Shown here one piece after another: positions 38,946 through 48,727 of a stretch of DNA of 64,000 nt; within the stretch, counting starts at the first letter, position 1; each line of letters starts with the position of its first letter. The stretch is from Clostridiales bacterium. Its GTDB lineage: Bacteria > Bacillota > Clostridia > Christensenellales > CAG-917. The notes beneath the pieces were generated by a model. It searched no databases and had not been told where the DNA came from. It saw nothing but the letters and a program-made list of their open reading frames with translations. A program made the translations under genes and the position numbers. The stretch spans positions 124,001 through 188,000 of the forward strand of contig CP091734.1 in assembly GCA_022009995.1 (NCBI GenBank), given 5' to 3'.

Positions 38946-40177
38946 AATAAAACTCCTTTTATTTTTTCGACGACGTCGGCGATTTCGCCGTCTGCGGGGA
39001 TTACCGCGTCCGCGCACGACTTATAAACGTCGTATCTTTTTTCAAAAAGATTTTTGAGTTTTTCGGTGTCTGACGACAATGGTCTGTCGGCAGTTGCGAC
39101 AAGGTTTTCAAGGCTTCTGTCCAGAAACAGAATTACGCCGTTTCGTCTGAGCGCGCGAACGTTGTTTTCGTCCAGCACCGCGCCGCCGCCCGTTGCGATG
39201 ACAAGCCCGTTCTCTTTTGACAATTCCTCGATTGCAAGCCGTTCTTCCTTCCGAAATTCCCCTTCGCCGTACTTTTCAAAAATATCGCTTATGGATTCAT
39301 TCCGTTTTTCAACCACGACGTCGTCGGTGTCAATAAACTTTTTGCCAAAAACTTTTGCAATTTCTTTACCGACGGTCGTTTTCCCAGAAGACGGCATACC
39401 GCAAAGCACGATATTGCGCTTTTCTTTCAGTATGCGGGCGTACGTTTTGTCGATGACGCTCTCATCTGCGGGTTTATCCAAAAACAACGCCGACGCATAA
39501 ACCGCCTGCGCCACAAGCATATACAGTCCGCCGCGCCCTTTCGCGCCGATACTTTCGGCGTTAAGCACGAAATTTGTGCGAAGGGGGTTGTAAACCGCGT
39601 CGATAACACCCTGCAAATTTTTGAATTTTTTAACGTCGACGGGCGTTTTGTCGGCATTTGGAAACATTCCGACAGGCGTCGTATTTATGATGACGTCCGC
39701 ACCCGAATACTTTTCGTACGCTTCGTCGTATGTCACCGTGTCCGAAGACTTTTTTCTTGACACTTTCACGATTTTTTTCGCGCCAAGGCTTTTTGAAACC
39801 TCAACGGCGGTTTTCGACGTGCCGCCCGTGCCGAGTATCAGAACGGTTTTGTTTTCAAGGTCAAGCCCCGCGCTTTTGATGAGCGCGCGCATACCGAAAA
39901 AGTCGGTGTTGAATCCGAAAAGTTTCCCTTCCTTTTTGACAATCGTGTTCACCGCGCCGATTTTTTTCGCCTCGTCGGATATTTCGTCCAGAAACGGAAT
40001 CACCGCCTGCTTGTAAGGAATCGTAACGTTTATGCCCGAAAAGTCGCGTTCTTGAAAAAAGCGCGGCAACTCGTCCTCGTCGATTTCAAAAAGACGATAA
40101 TCGTAGTCCGCAATGAGTGCGTGTATTTCGCGCGAGAAACTGTGCCCGAGCGGTTTTCCGATAAGCCCGTATTTCAT
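38942..40177 (-). CDS. aroEK: Bifunctional shikimate dehydrogenase - shikimate kinase fusion
   Basis: 411 aa, two enzymes in one chain. Residues 1-250 are AroE: GKPLGHSFSREIH, INVTIPYKQAV, VLILGTGGTSKTAVEVS and a late AVYNPLRTNFV. Residues 255-411 are AroK: NIVLCGMPSSGKTTVGK (Walker A), DTDDVV, GEGEFRKEERLA, VIATGGGAVLD and ADRPL. The two domains catalyse steps four and five, so intermediate transfer within one protein is possible. No frameshift. It overlaps both neighbours by ATGA-type junctions. Confidence 0.93.
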   Translation of the reverse strand: MKYGLIGKPLGHSFSREIHALIADYDYRLFEIDEDELPRFFQERDFSGINVTIPYKQAVIPFLDEISDEAKKIGAVNTIVKKEGKLFGFNTDFFGMRALIKSAGLDLENKTVLILGTGGTSKTAVEVSKSLGAKKIVKVSRKKSSDTVTYDEAYEKYSGADVIINTTPVGMFPNADKTPVDVKKFKNLQGVIDAVYNPLRTNFVLNAESIGAKGRGGLYMLVAQAVYASALFLDKPADESVIDKTYARILKEKRNIVLCGMPSSGKTTVGKEIAKVFGKKFIDTDDVVVEKRNESISDIFEKYGEGEFRKEERLAIEELSKENGLVIATGGGAVLDENNVRALRRNGVILFLDRSLENLVATADRPLSSDTEKLKNLFEKRYDVYKSCADAVIPADGEIADVVEKIKGVLL

Positions 40178-41269
40178 TTCCCGATACCTTTTGTCATGAC
40201 GTCCACGCCGTATTTTTGTTGCAGAAGATCGGCGACGGCAAGCGCGGCGACCGCGTCGATAACGGGACAAATCCTTCTTATTATCGCGGGATCGTGTCTG
40301 CCGCGAATATTGATTTCGGTTTCTTCGTTTTTCAAAAAATTGACCGTCTTTTGCGTTTTGTAAATGGACGGCGTGGGCTTTACGGCACACTTGAAAATCA
40401 CGGGCATGCCGTTGGTGATGCCGCCGTTTACGCCGCCGTTGTTGTTTGTAATCGTTACGACTTTTCCGTTTTTCAAAGCGAACGCGTCGTTTGCGGCGCT
40501 TCCTCTCATTTTTGTCATTTCAAAGCCGTTGCCGAATTCCACACCCTTAATCCCGCCGATTGAAAACAGCGCGTGCGAGAGTATGCTTTCAACGCTGTCG
40601 AACCACGGCTCGCCGACGCCTTCGGGCAGTCCGATTATTGCGGTTTCGGTGACGCCGCCGACGCTGTCGCCGTCGGCTTTCGCTTTTTCGATTTCTTCCT
40701 GCATCTTCTTCCCTTGTGCCTTGTCGATAACGGGGAATGTTGCGGATTTAATGGTTAATATCTCGTTTGATGTCGTTAAACGGCTTATCCTGCACATTCG
40801 CACATTCAATGATGTGCGTCGCAATGTTAATTCCGATGCTTTCCAGCGCGCTTTTTACAATCGAAGCGGCAGCAACTATCCCTGCCGTTACGCGCCCCGA
40901 AAAGTGTCCGCCGCCGCGGTAATCTTCATATCCGTGATATTTGCAAAACGCCGTGTAATCGGCGTGCGACGGCCGCGCGATACCGTAATCGTAGTCACCG
41001 CTTTTCGTATTTTCGTTTGGGACAATCACGCAAATCGGAGCGCCCGTCGTCCTGCCGTCCTTTACGCCGCTCATTATTTTGAAATTGTCGTTTTCGCGGC
41101 GCGCGGTGTCCGTGCTCGTCGATGGAGCGCGCCTTTTAAGGTCTTCCCTTATCAGGTTTTCGTCAACGACGATTCCCGCCGCGAGTCCGTCGATAACCGC
41201 GCCGACGCATTCGCCGTGACTTTCGCCGAATACGGTAAGCGAAATGCTGTTTCCGAACGTGTTTTTCAT
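40174..41269 (-). CDS. aroC: Chorismate synthase
   Basis: About 365 aa FMN enzyme, last shikimate step. Seen: VFGESHGECVGA, GGGHFSGRVTAGIVAAAS, and in the second part GIKGVEFGNGFEMTKMRGS and NNNGGVNGGITNG. The parts join near 40773, where CAAACG should be CAAAAACG, giving NDIKNEILTIKSATFPVID. Normal family length. Confidence 0.94.
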
Positions 41270-42267
41270 TTCTTTTTCTCCGATACTAAAAGTATTTCTT
41301 CCGCGGTGCGGTCGATAAACCTGAAACTTCCGATTTCGTCGACGTACACCGTCGAGATTTTTCCGCCGCTCGCTTTTTTGTCGTGCGTGATGTACGGCAG
41401 AAGTTGCGCCGCCGTTTTTTCGGTTCTGACGGGAAGACCAAACTTTGTCATAAGGTTTTCAAGGCGTGTTTTTACGCCGTCGGAACATGCGTACAGCATA
41501 CCCGTCGCAACGCATTCGCCGTGCAAAAGTCTACCCTGCTCCGCGCTTTCGATTGCGTGTCCGACGGTATGGCCGAAGTTCAGAACCTTTCTTAATCCCT
41601 CTTCTTTTTCGTCCTTTTCCACGACGGTTTTTTTGATGAGTATCGACCTTTCGATGATTTCTTTCACGTCGCGTTTCACGTCGGCGTTTTCGATAAATTC
41701 AAAAAGCGATGCGTCCGACGTCGCCGCCATTTTTATCGACTCAGCAAGCCCTGCGTAAAATTGTCTGTCGTCAAGCGTGCTTAAAACGCGAGGGTCGACC
41801 ACGACCGCTTTCGGCTGATAAAATGAGCCGACGACGTTTTTCACGCCCATAAAGTCGATTGCGGTTTTCCCGCCGATTGACGAGTCCACCATCGACAAAA
41901 GGGTTGTCGGCACGTTGTAAAAATCGACGCCGCGCATATAACACGACGCGGCGAATCCGCCGATATCCCCGACAACGCCGCCGCCGACAGCCACAACGCA
42001 ATCTTTCCTTGAAAACGAGTTTTCAAGCATAACGGAAAGGATATGTTTGAAGTTGTCAAAATTTTTGCTTTCTTCGCCGTGTTTAAGAGTCACGACAACG
42101 GGGGTTTCGCATTTTTTCGCGACTTTTTCGGCGTACTTTTCGGGCACTCCGTCGTCGGTCAGAACCAGAACCTTTTTGTTAAGGTTAAGGTATTTTTCCG
42201 CGTCGTCAAGCGCGCCGTTTTCGACGATGACGTCGTATTTTTCGTCAAGATTTACGGGTATAATCAT
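41266..42267 (-). CDS. aroB: 3-dehydroquinate synthase
   Basis: 333 aa, NAD- and metal-dependent. VAVGGGVVGDIGGFAAS, VPTTLLSMVDSSIGGKTAID, and the metal-binding LNFGHTVGHAIE and LHGECVATGM. The start at 42267 (MIIPVNLDEKYDV) overlaps the pheA stop. Intact. Confidence 0.95.
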   Translation of the reverse strand: MIIPVNLDEKYDVIVENGALDDAEKYLNLNKKVLVLTDDGVPEKYAEKVAKKCETPVVVTLKHGEESKNFDNFKHILSVMLENSFSRKDCVVAVGGGVVGDIGGFAASCYMRGVDFYNVPTTLLSMVDSSIGGKTAIDFMGVKNVVGSFYQPKAVVVDPRVLSTLDDRQFYAGLAESIKMAATSDASLFEFIENADVKRDVKEIIERSILIKKTVVEKDEKEEGLRKVLNFGHTVGHAIESAEQGRLLHGECVATGMLYACSDGVKTRLENLMTKFGLPVRTEKTAAQLLPYITHDKKASGGKISTVYVDEIGSFRFIDRTAEEILLVSEKKK

Positions 42268-43370
42268 TTTTCGTATTCCTCGTCCGAGAAGTAGCTGCCG
42301 ACAAGTTTCAGCTTGGCGCAAAGCGCGGACAGCTCTTGCATAAGTTCTTTTCCGTTTTGCGTATTGACGTTTCCTTCCGCCTCGATGTAAAAATAGTAAT
42401 TCCATTTCAGGTTTTTCATCGGACGGGAACGAAGCGCGCGCATATTGAAGTTGTGTGCGCCGATTATGTTCAACGCGCTTGCGAGCGCGCCCGATTCGTT
42501 CTGCACCGTGAACACCAGAATAAAGTTTTCGTTTTCTCTTTTCGTGAGGCAAAACGGCGTATTTTCAACTCTTGAAAACGCGGCGAATCTCGTCGTGTTG
42601 GTTTTCACGTCGTTGACGCTTTTTTCAATGATATCGAGCCCGAAAACGTTTGCGGTTTCGTCGGAGGCAATCGCGGCAATCGTTTTGTCGCCGCTGTCTT
42701 TGACGAACTTTGCGGCAAGCGCGGTGTTGGAATACGCTTTGACCTCAAAATTGTTTTTCTTTATGAAATCCGCGCACTGCATAAGCGCCTGCGGATGGCT
42801 CACGACGGTTTTTATCGTGTCGACGCTTGCGCCGGGCAATGCCAGAAGATTGTGCGTGATCGGCACTTCGATAACCTGATTTATATGCAGATCGCCCGAA
42901 AACGTCAAATCCATAACCTCGCCGACTTCCCCGGCATAACTGTTTTCAAGCGGAAGCACGGCGCAGTCGTAGTCACCCTTTTCGACGCCCTCGTACGCCT
43001 CCGAAAAAGTCGCGCAGGGCTTGTACGTCGCGGTCGGAAACATTTTCTTCGCGGCGATGTGTGCAAACGCCCCCTCGACGCCGCAGTACGCGACGGTCAT
43101 ATTCCGAAGCAGCGATTCCTGATACTTACAGGACACGTCGATCGTGTTTCTGATGAAGTCGACGTAATACGGTTTCAGGCTTTCGTCCGTGACGAATTTT
43201 GAATTGCGTTTTGCGACTTCCGCCTCGCGGGAAAGGTCGCGGACGGACAGACCGTTGTCCTTTTTATACACGGCAACGTCTTTCACGGCTTCCATTCTTT
43301 TCTGGAACAGTTGCGCCATTTGTTTGTCGATTTCGTTGATTTCGTTCCTTGCGTCCAAAATATCTTTCAT
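42264..43370 (-). CDS. pheA: Chorismate mutase - prephenate dehydratase (P-protein)
   Basis: 368 aa. Residues 1-85: AroQ-type chorismate mutase (NEIDKQMAQLFQKRM). Residues 100-280: prephenate dehydratase with GVEGAFAHIAA and NTTRFAAF. Residues 285-368: ACT domain (ESGALASALNIIGAHNFNMRALRSRP) for phenylalanine feedback. ATG 43370 has AGAGG upstream. First structural gene after the attenuator. It commits chorismate to phenylalanine and feeds tyrA in the same operon. Confidence 0.95.
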   Translation of the reverse strand: MKDILDARNEINEIDKQMAQLFQKRMEAVKDVAVYKKDNGLSVRDLSREAEVAKRNSKFVTDESLKPYYVDFIRNTIDVSCKYQESLLRNMTVAYCGVEGAFAHIAAKKMFPTATYKPCATFSEAYEGVEKGDYDCAVLPLENSYAGEVGEVMDLTFSGDLHINQVIEVPITHNLLALPGASVDTIKTVVSHPQALMQCADFIKKNNFEVKAYSNTALAAKFVKDSGDKTIAAIASDETANVFGLDIIEKSVNDVKTNTTRFAAFSRVENTPFCLTKRENENFILVFTVQNESGALASALNIIGAHNFNMRALRSRPMKNLKWNYYFYIEAEGNVNTQNGKELMQELSALCAKLKLVGSYFSDEEYEK

Positions 43371-43390
43371 ATAAACCTCTGTCTTTTCCA

Positions 43391-43412
43391 TTATAATCAA
43401 TTTTGATTATAA
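43391..43412. promoter_or_regulatory. Perfect 22-bp palindrome before pheA
   Basis: TTATAATCAA, TT, TTGATTATAA: 10-base arms. It lies between the attenuator and the pheA ribosome site and could be an operator or an mRNA hairpin. Confidence 0.55.
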
Positions 43413-43481
43413 AACCATCGTTTTTTCACATATTTCGCGCTGTTTTCCGTATATATTGCAAATCGGCGCGGTTTTTCGTAT

Positions 43482-43510
43482 AAAAAAAGCGATTCCGCAA
43501 AGGAATCGCT
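43482..43510 (-). terminator. Attenuator terminator of the aromatic operon
   Basis: Minus strand AGCGATTCC and GGAATCGCT around a short loop, followed by seven T. Its 5' arm can instead pair with GGGACGCT at the end of the leader-peptide gene (43543-43550). Confidence 0.88.
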
Positions 43511-43540
43511 AACTTACCTGAAAAAAAAGTGCGTCGACTT

Positions 43541-43615
43541 TCAGCGTCCCTTGCAGAATGAAACGTTGTTTTGAAAGTAATAGTAATAAAACTTGTTTTC
43601 GACGAAGTTTTTCAT
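43541..43615 (-). CDS. Phe/Tyr-rich leader peptide of the aromatic operon
   Basis: A 24-residue open frame, ATG 43615 to TGA 43541. It contains FYYYYF at residues 9-14 plus two more Phe: eight of 24 residues are Phe or Tyr. AAAGGG precedes the ATG and a promoter lies at 43645-43673. The stop codon lies beside GGGACGCT, which can pair with the terminator's 5' arm. Scarce charged tRNA-Tyr or tRNA-Phe would stall the ribosome at residues 9-14, leave GGGACGCT free to form the antiterminator, and allow transcription of the operon. This is a classical attenuation layout, inferred from sequence only. Confidence 0.85.
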   Translation of the reverse strand: MKNFVENKFYYYYFQNNVSFCKGR

Positions 43616-43644
43616 AATACGCCCTTTGAATTTTCGATATAACT

Positions 43645-43673
43645 ATGATAATGCCCTTTTCACGATTTGTCAA
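43645..43673 (-). promoter_or_regulatory. Promoter of the aromatic operon
   Basis: Minus strand TTGACA (43668-43673), 17 bases, TATCAT (43645-43650). Confidence 0.85.
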
Positions 43674-43760
43674 CTTCATTTCGGCAAAAGAATAATTTCA
43701 AAAGGTTTTTAATAAAAAGAAAAAGAAGGACGCGCCTTTCGACGCGTCCGCATTGCATTA

Positions 43761-44586
43761 TCAAAACTCCGTGACTTCTTTATATTCCTCTTTGGGATAA
43801 GTATATCCGCAAACCGGTGGCATCGAGTTGTAAACCCTGTCGATGTCGACGTAACCAATTCCGTTTGAATCCCGAGAACGTTCCTTTCACGAGCACGCTT
43901 TCCATCTCAAGGCTTATCGCCATGACGGCAACACGGGCTCCTTTTTTTAAACCGCCAAAAAGTGTTTTATACGGGCTTGCGGTGAACACTATACGGTCAC
44001 GCCCGACGGCTTGAGCCTGTACGGCGGGAACGATTGCCGGATATCCCTCGTCATTGATAAACGAGACGAATTTCGGGTTGCCCAACGCATTGAATAGTTT
44101 AGTCGCAAACGGGCTGATAATATCCTCGCCGTTTTTATTCTTCATAAACCCTTTTAACATAAGCACTCTGACCGCGTTGACGCCGACGCCAAAAAGATTG
44201 AGCTTCTTCTTTTCTGTTATACCTTTTAAATGCGCATAATGCACCTTCCCTATTCCGAAATAGGTATTGAACCGCCACATCTGCATATTGTTGTATTTGA
44301 TGTATTCCTCGCCTTCGGTTTTCATATCGTACCAGTCGCAAAAGCCCGTCCAAAGATTCATATCGAGCGTCAATATCGCAAAGCCCGACTTGTGCCTTTC
44401 GATCATATTGACCTTACTAAGTCCCTGCGAAAACTGCCCCGCAACCATCGTATTTTCGTCCTTTGCCATAAGCGTTGTGATAAGTGAAATATGCGGATCG
44501 CGATCGGCACCGATAGTTGCGATTACAGCCAACTTTTCGCTTTTTTCAAATGTATTAAAATCATTTGGATTTATTTTTTCGTTCAT
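43761..44586 (-). CDS. Pyridoxamine 5'-phosphate oxidase-like FMN protein
   Basis: About 275 aa, split-barrel flavin-binding fold: KLAVIATIGADRDPHISL near residue 17 is the typical start of the barrel. The C-terminal part is in another frame; AAACG for AAAAACG near 43866 gives TFSGFKNGIGYVDIDRVYNSM and moves the stop to 43761. It overlaps the activase stop by ATGA and is the last gene of the glycyl radical operon. It may reduce a product, or bind a cofactor or be a sensor; the substrate is unknown. Confidence 0.78.
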
Positions 44587-45515
44587 TGTTTTTCCTCCTT
44601 TTCAAGTTGCGTCGCGCCTGTGACAAAGACATTGTCCAAGCCTTCATTAAGTGCAATATCCAATAGTTCATTCATACGTTTTTTGGTCATTAACTGCGTG
44701 TTTTTGAAAAACCAGTCTTGATACAGCCTTTCGTACTTATCGCGACAAAGATTGTTGAAAGCACACATTTCCCACCTGTCGAAACGACCTTTTATAAACC
44801 GCGCGATGTTTTTTATGTTATCGTCGTCATCAGTCGCACCGGGGATTATCGGCGTCCTTATCCAAATTTTTGTGCCCGTGTTTTTGACCGCGTCGGACAG
44901 GTAATTGAAGTTTGAAAGTATCACCGAATTATCTGCTCCCGTAAACTCTTTGTGTTTTGCCCCGTCAAAAATTTTTATATCGTACAGAAAAACATCGACA
45001 TACGGCAAAACTTTTTCAAAGTCTTCCTTTTTGCAAAGCCCCGAGGTATCGACGGCTGTGTTTATGCCCGCTTCTTTCAACTTTTTCAAAAGTAGTTGCG
45101 CCTCGTCCGCCTGCGACATAATTTCCCCGCCCGAAAGTGTTACGCCTCCTTCGCGACCGAAATACGCGCGGTCTTTAATGAGTTCGGAAAAAATCTCATC
45201 AACTGTCTTTTCTTCGCCTTTCGTTTCTATTGCACCGGTGGGACATTCCTCGACGCACGCACCGCACACTACGCATTTGTCGCGGTCAAAAACAATGCCG
45301 TTTTCCGTCGCTTGCACCGCACTTTTTTTGCACGCCGATACGCATGAACCGCACCCGATACACCTGACTGCAATCCACTCGTTTTGTCGCTTGAACGATA
45401 TGCTTTCGGGATTGTGGCACCACCTGCAACGAAGGGGACAGCCTTTTACAAAAAGTGTTGTGCGAAGTCCCGGTCCGTCTTCTGTGGACATTCTTTGGAA
45501 ATTAAGTATCAGCAT
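44583..45515 (-). CDS. Glycyl radical enzyme activating enzyme (radical SAM)
   Basis: 310 aa. Radical-SAM CPLRCRWC (C-x3-C-x2-C) near residue 25, followed by two ferredoxin-type clusters, CIGCGSCVSAC and CVVCGACVEEC, as in activases of dehydratase and decarboxylase glycyl radical enzymes. ATG 45515 (MLILNFQRMSTEDGPGLR) is preferred: AAAGGA lies upstream and it follows the enzyme's stop by one base. It installs the glycyl radical on the adjacent protein. Confidence 0.93.
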   Translation of the reverse strand: MLILNFQRMSTEDGPGLRTTLFVKGCPLRCRWCHNPESISFKRQNEWIAVRCIGCGSCVSACKKSAVQATENGIVFDRDKCVVCGACVEECPTGAIETKGEEKTVDEIFSELIKDRAYFGREGGVTLSGGEIMSQADEAQLLLKKLKEAGINTAVDTSGLCKKEDFEKVLPYVDVFLYDIKIFDGAKHKEFTGADNSVILSNFNYLSDAVKNTGTKIWIRTPIIPGATDDDDNIKNIARFIKGRFDRWEMCAFNNLCRDKYERLYQDWFFKNTQLMTKKRMNELLDIALNEGLDNVFVTGATQLEKEEKQ

Positions 45516-45516
45516 A

Positions 45517-47999
45517 TCAAAATCCTTTGTGGCTTTCACGGGCGATTATTTCGTCCTGAAGTTCACGTCCAATGCTTGTGAAGTACGCGTTGTAACCCGT
45601 CACGCGCACCAAAAGGTGACGATACTCCGACGGGTGCGCCTGTGCATCTTTTAGCACCTCGGGATCAAGAATATTAATTTGTAGCGCGGTACCGCCGTTT
45701 CGACATAGCCCCTCAAAAACGACTTGAGCTTTTCTTTGTGTTGCGGATCTTTCACCATCGACGTATTGAAAGTTATCGTATGACTGGCTCCGTTGGGCAG
45801 ACAATTGCGGTAATTCTCAAAGTCACCTTTCTCACTCTTTCCGCCAAGTGCCTCACCTACCGAGTTGCTGTTTGCCGTCGGACCGTTGATATCGGCTCCG
45901 TTACTGGGACAAATCGCGTTGGACAGAAACTGATTTTCCGTCCTCCCGTTTGCGCTGGCTTTCATGATATATCCCGAGCCAACCCAATAGTTCCAACTGA
46001 GCATACCGGGGCGATAAAACCTATTGGTTGCGGTGGTTTTATAGTTCCAAGTTTCGTTTGCCCAAAACTCCATGACGTCTTTTGCGAGCTCGTCCGCCGC
46101 CCTATCGTTTCTGCCGTATTTGGGCGCTTTGTTAATAGCTTTTGCCTGCAAGACTTCGTGTCCTTTCCAATTGGCTTTCAGTGCTTTGACAAGTTCCTCA
46201 AGCGTGCATTCCTTTGTCATAAACAAGGTATTTCACGGCAAGCAGACTATCGACGGTCGTTGCAAAAGTAACGCCTTCTACCGTGACAAAATTCAGTTCC
46301 GCCCCGCCCTCGGTGATATCCATACATTTATCGATACAACCGTTGACAAGCAGAGAAAGGTACGGCGTAGGATTATATTTTGCGCGCACGCTTTCCGTGT
46401 CGTTGTGGTGCTCGATAATAACTTTCAACACATACTTCAATTGCTTTTTGAACGCCGAATAAAACTTTTCAAATGTATCCAAATCTTTGAGTTCGCCCGT
46501 TTGTTCGCTCACTCTTTCGATTTTGCTCCACTTGTCCGTCATTGCGTCATAAAACGGCAAAAAGTCGCACCCGTTGCCATAGACGAGTTCCATCGCCTTC
46601 AACAAGTTTACGTTGACGTCAACCGTACCCGATCGGTCGTTGCCTACCATCGTGTTTTCCAGACACCCCACCGACGCATAGTCGAAAACGTTGTCCTCGT
46701 TGATGTATTTTTCGGTGTGCGACATTTTGGCTTCTCTTAAAAGCCCCGCCATACTTCTTTCGTCAAAATTCAACAAAAACGGTGCACCCTGACTTTCCGA
46801 CACCATATCGACGATGCGGTCAAGTAGTTTATCCGGAGTATTTCTGTGCAGTCGGACATTGGGCTTCGGTTCAAGAATAGGTGAATAATCTTCGATAACG
46901 TCAAGGAAAAGATACGTAAGGTCGTTGGTCATATCTTTGCCGTTCTTTCCCATTCCCGAAAGGTTGAAAAGTTGTCCGAATCCCGCCGTTATGCCCTGAT
47001 TGCACCCGATTCTTATCTGCGCGTCGTATACGGTGTTGCAATGGAACCAGAAACAACCGAGGATTTCTTTCATAAAATCCTTGCTCATACCGTCCTTTAC
47101 CGACTGCTCATAGTATGGATAAAGATATTGGTCGATTCTGCCAAACGACACGCCGGGTCCCGGATATCTTTCGTCGAACATTACGAGCATGTGCGTGAAC
47201 CACAGCGACTGCATCGCTTGCCAAAATCCGTTGGCGGGCTCCCATGGCACGCGCATATTTTCCGCCATTTGCAAAAGTTCCGCCTTTCGTTTTTCGTCCT
47301 TTTCGACGCTCGCTTTTTCAAGGCATTTTTCCTTATACTTTTCGGCAAGTTCTTTGGGCATTGTCGCGACGATTTTCATTGCGCGAATATTTGCACCCTT
47401 TTTACCTTTTTTGTCTTCTTCGCTCAAGGTCGCGTATTTCGTTTCCAGTTGCTCGTATATCCCCTTGAAACCGTATTTAAGTATTTTGGCGTAGTCTGGG
47501 ATAAGGTGTCCGCTTGTCGCCCCGCTGTTTCCATACCCGTGCGAAATTAGATATACGATATCTTTCCTCAGTTCCATAATGCGTTTTTCGCGGGCAACGC
47601 CTTCTTCTTTTGTCAAGCACATGCTGTACATTGCGTTAAATCGCGCGCCACACAATAAGTCCCCGGGCAAAATTTCCTTGGGAATATGATTGACGATAAG
47701 GTCTTTTTCATAACTTGCCTTTCTTTCGGGAATGCTCTGATTGAAAAACTCGTCCTTCACGGGCACAACCTTTGCGGTCTCGACAAAACCCGACGTGAAA
47801 GGCTGATAAAATGCCACCGTTTCGGGGACAATATGATAGGTTAGTTCGTCAAAACATCTGTCCCACTCTCTGCCGTTTGAAAGCAACTGTATTCGTTGTT
47901 CCATTTTCTGTCCGTTCCTAAAAAGAAATAATCCCTAAGCCACTGCACGCGTGGCGTAAGATTTTTCGGTTTTTTGACAGCATCCTCGTATTTTGCCAT
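45517..47999 (-). CDS. Glycyl radical enzyme of unassigned substrate
   Basis: About 828 aa. The active-site Cys and base Glu are in ASVGCLENTM, and the radical Gly is in RVTGYNAYF, followed by the usual LQDEIIAR. The Cys-x-Glu arrangement excludes pyruvate formate-lyase and fits dehydratase or decarboxylase types. The true start is 47999 (MAKYEDAVKKPKN), with AAGGAGGG upstream. Joins: near 47888 (TTT for TTTT), near 46221 (AAAGG for AAAAAGG) and near 45692 (GAAACGG for GAAAACGG). The phrase GCLENTM is unlike choline or glycerol lyases (GCVE) and somewhat like arylacetate decarboxylases (GCLE). The substrate cannot be fixed by reading alone. Confidence 0.9.
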
Positions 48000-48001
48000 A
48001 T

Positions 48002-48688
48002 TCAACCCTCCTTATTCATAGTCGTTTTTACGATATATTCGCCTTGCGACAGTAGTTCCGCAAGATATTTTTCGGCATCGTCGGCGTTTTTGTTTTTGAT
48101 TGCTTCAAAAATTTGTTCGTGCGTGTCATAGACGTATTCGCGGTCGTAGTTATTTTCGTAAAAATGAGTGACGAGCGCGACATAAATGTTTTCAAAAGAC
48201 TTCAACAATATCGAATACACAAAGTTGTGCGACGCTTTCGCAAGCGTATGGTGAAACGCAACGTCAAATTTCACGCGTTGCGGTATGGTGCAATCCTTTT
48301 TTTCTTCGGCAATAATCTTCGCGATTTCCAGAAGGTCGTCGTCCGTGCGATGAATTGCCGCGGCTCGTACAGCCGCAAGTTCGACAGTGCGCCTGCCGTC
48401 TAACATATCCGCAACGTATCCGCCCGTCATAAGTCCGTTTTCAAAAAGACCTTGAAGCACTGCAAGCGTTCCTTCTTTTTTCCAGTCGGTCACTTCGATA
48501 TGACGGCGCGGCACGGTCACGAGATAGCCCTTGTTTTGAAGTTCCACGATACCTGCGTTGACCACGCTTCTGCTGACGTTGAATTCCTCGGCAAGAACAC
48601 GAAGCGCGGGAAATTTTTCACCGCATTTCCACTCGCCTTTCAGAATCCTTCTTTCCATTTCGTTCACAAAATCGGACGTAAGGCTCAT
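48002..48688 (-). CDS. GntR-family regulator with FCD domain
   Basis: 228 aa. Winged helix at residues 10-70 (LRVLAEEFNVSRSVVNAGIVELQNKGYL), FCD ligand-binding domain 85-220 with the metal-type histidines (FHHTLA and later H residues). It is the first gene of the glycyl radical operon and its last codons contain the ribosome site of the enzyme gene. A palindrome beside its promoter is its probable operator; the ligand may be the enzyme's substrate. Confidence 0.9.
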   Translation of the reverse strand: MSLTSDFVNEMERRILKGEWKCGEKFPALRVLAEEFNVSRSVVNAGIVELQNKGYLVTVPRRHIEVTDWKKEGTLAVLQGLFENGLMTGGYVADMLDGRRTVELAAVRAAAIHRTDDDLLEIAKIIAEEKKDCTIPQRVKFDVAFHHTLAKASHNFVYSILLKSFENIYVALVTHFYENNYDREYVYDTHEQIFEAIKNKNADDAEKYLAELLSQGEYIVKTTMNKEG

Positions 48689-48703
48689 ACTTTCCCCTTT
48701 TTT

Positions 48704-48716
48704 GTGGTATTACCAC
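48704..48716. promoter_or_regulatory. Probable operator of the GntR regulator
   Basis: GTGGTATTACCAC, a perfect 13-bp palindrome of the TGGTnnnACCA kind bound by FadR/FCD regulators. It lies just downstream of the predicted transcription start. Confidence 0.72.
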
Positions 48717-48727
48717 GATATATTTCA

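Noticed and set aside
40364..41758. 464-codon plus-strand open frame
   Set aside because: It is antisense to aroC and aroB; the minus-strand genes have clear motifs and overlap their neighbours as expected.
45517..47999. 4-hydroxyphenylacetate decarboxylase
   Set aside because: GCLE is shared, but the length, the missing small subunit gene and the RVTGYNAYF region do not allow that call.
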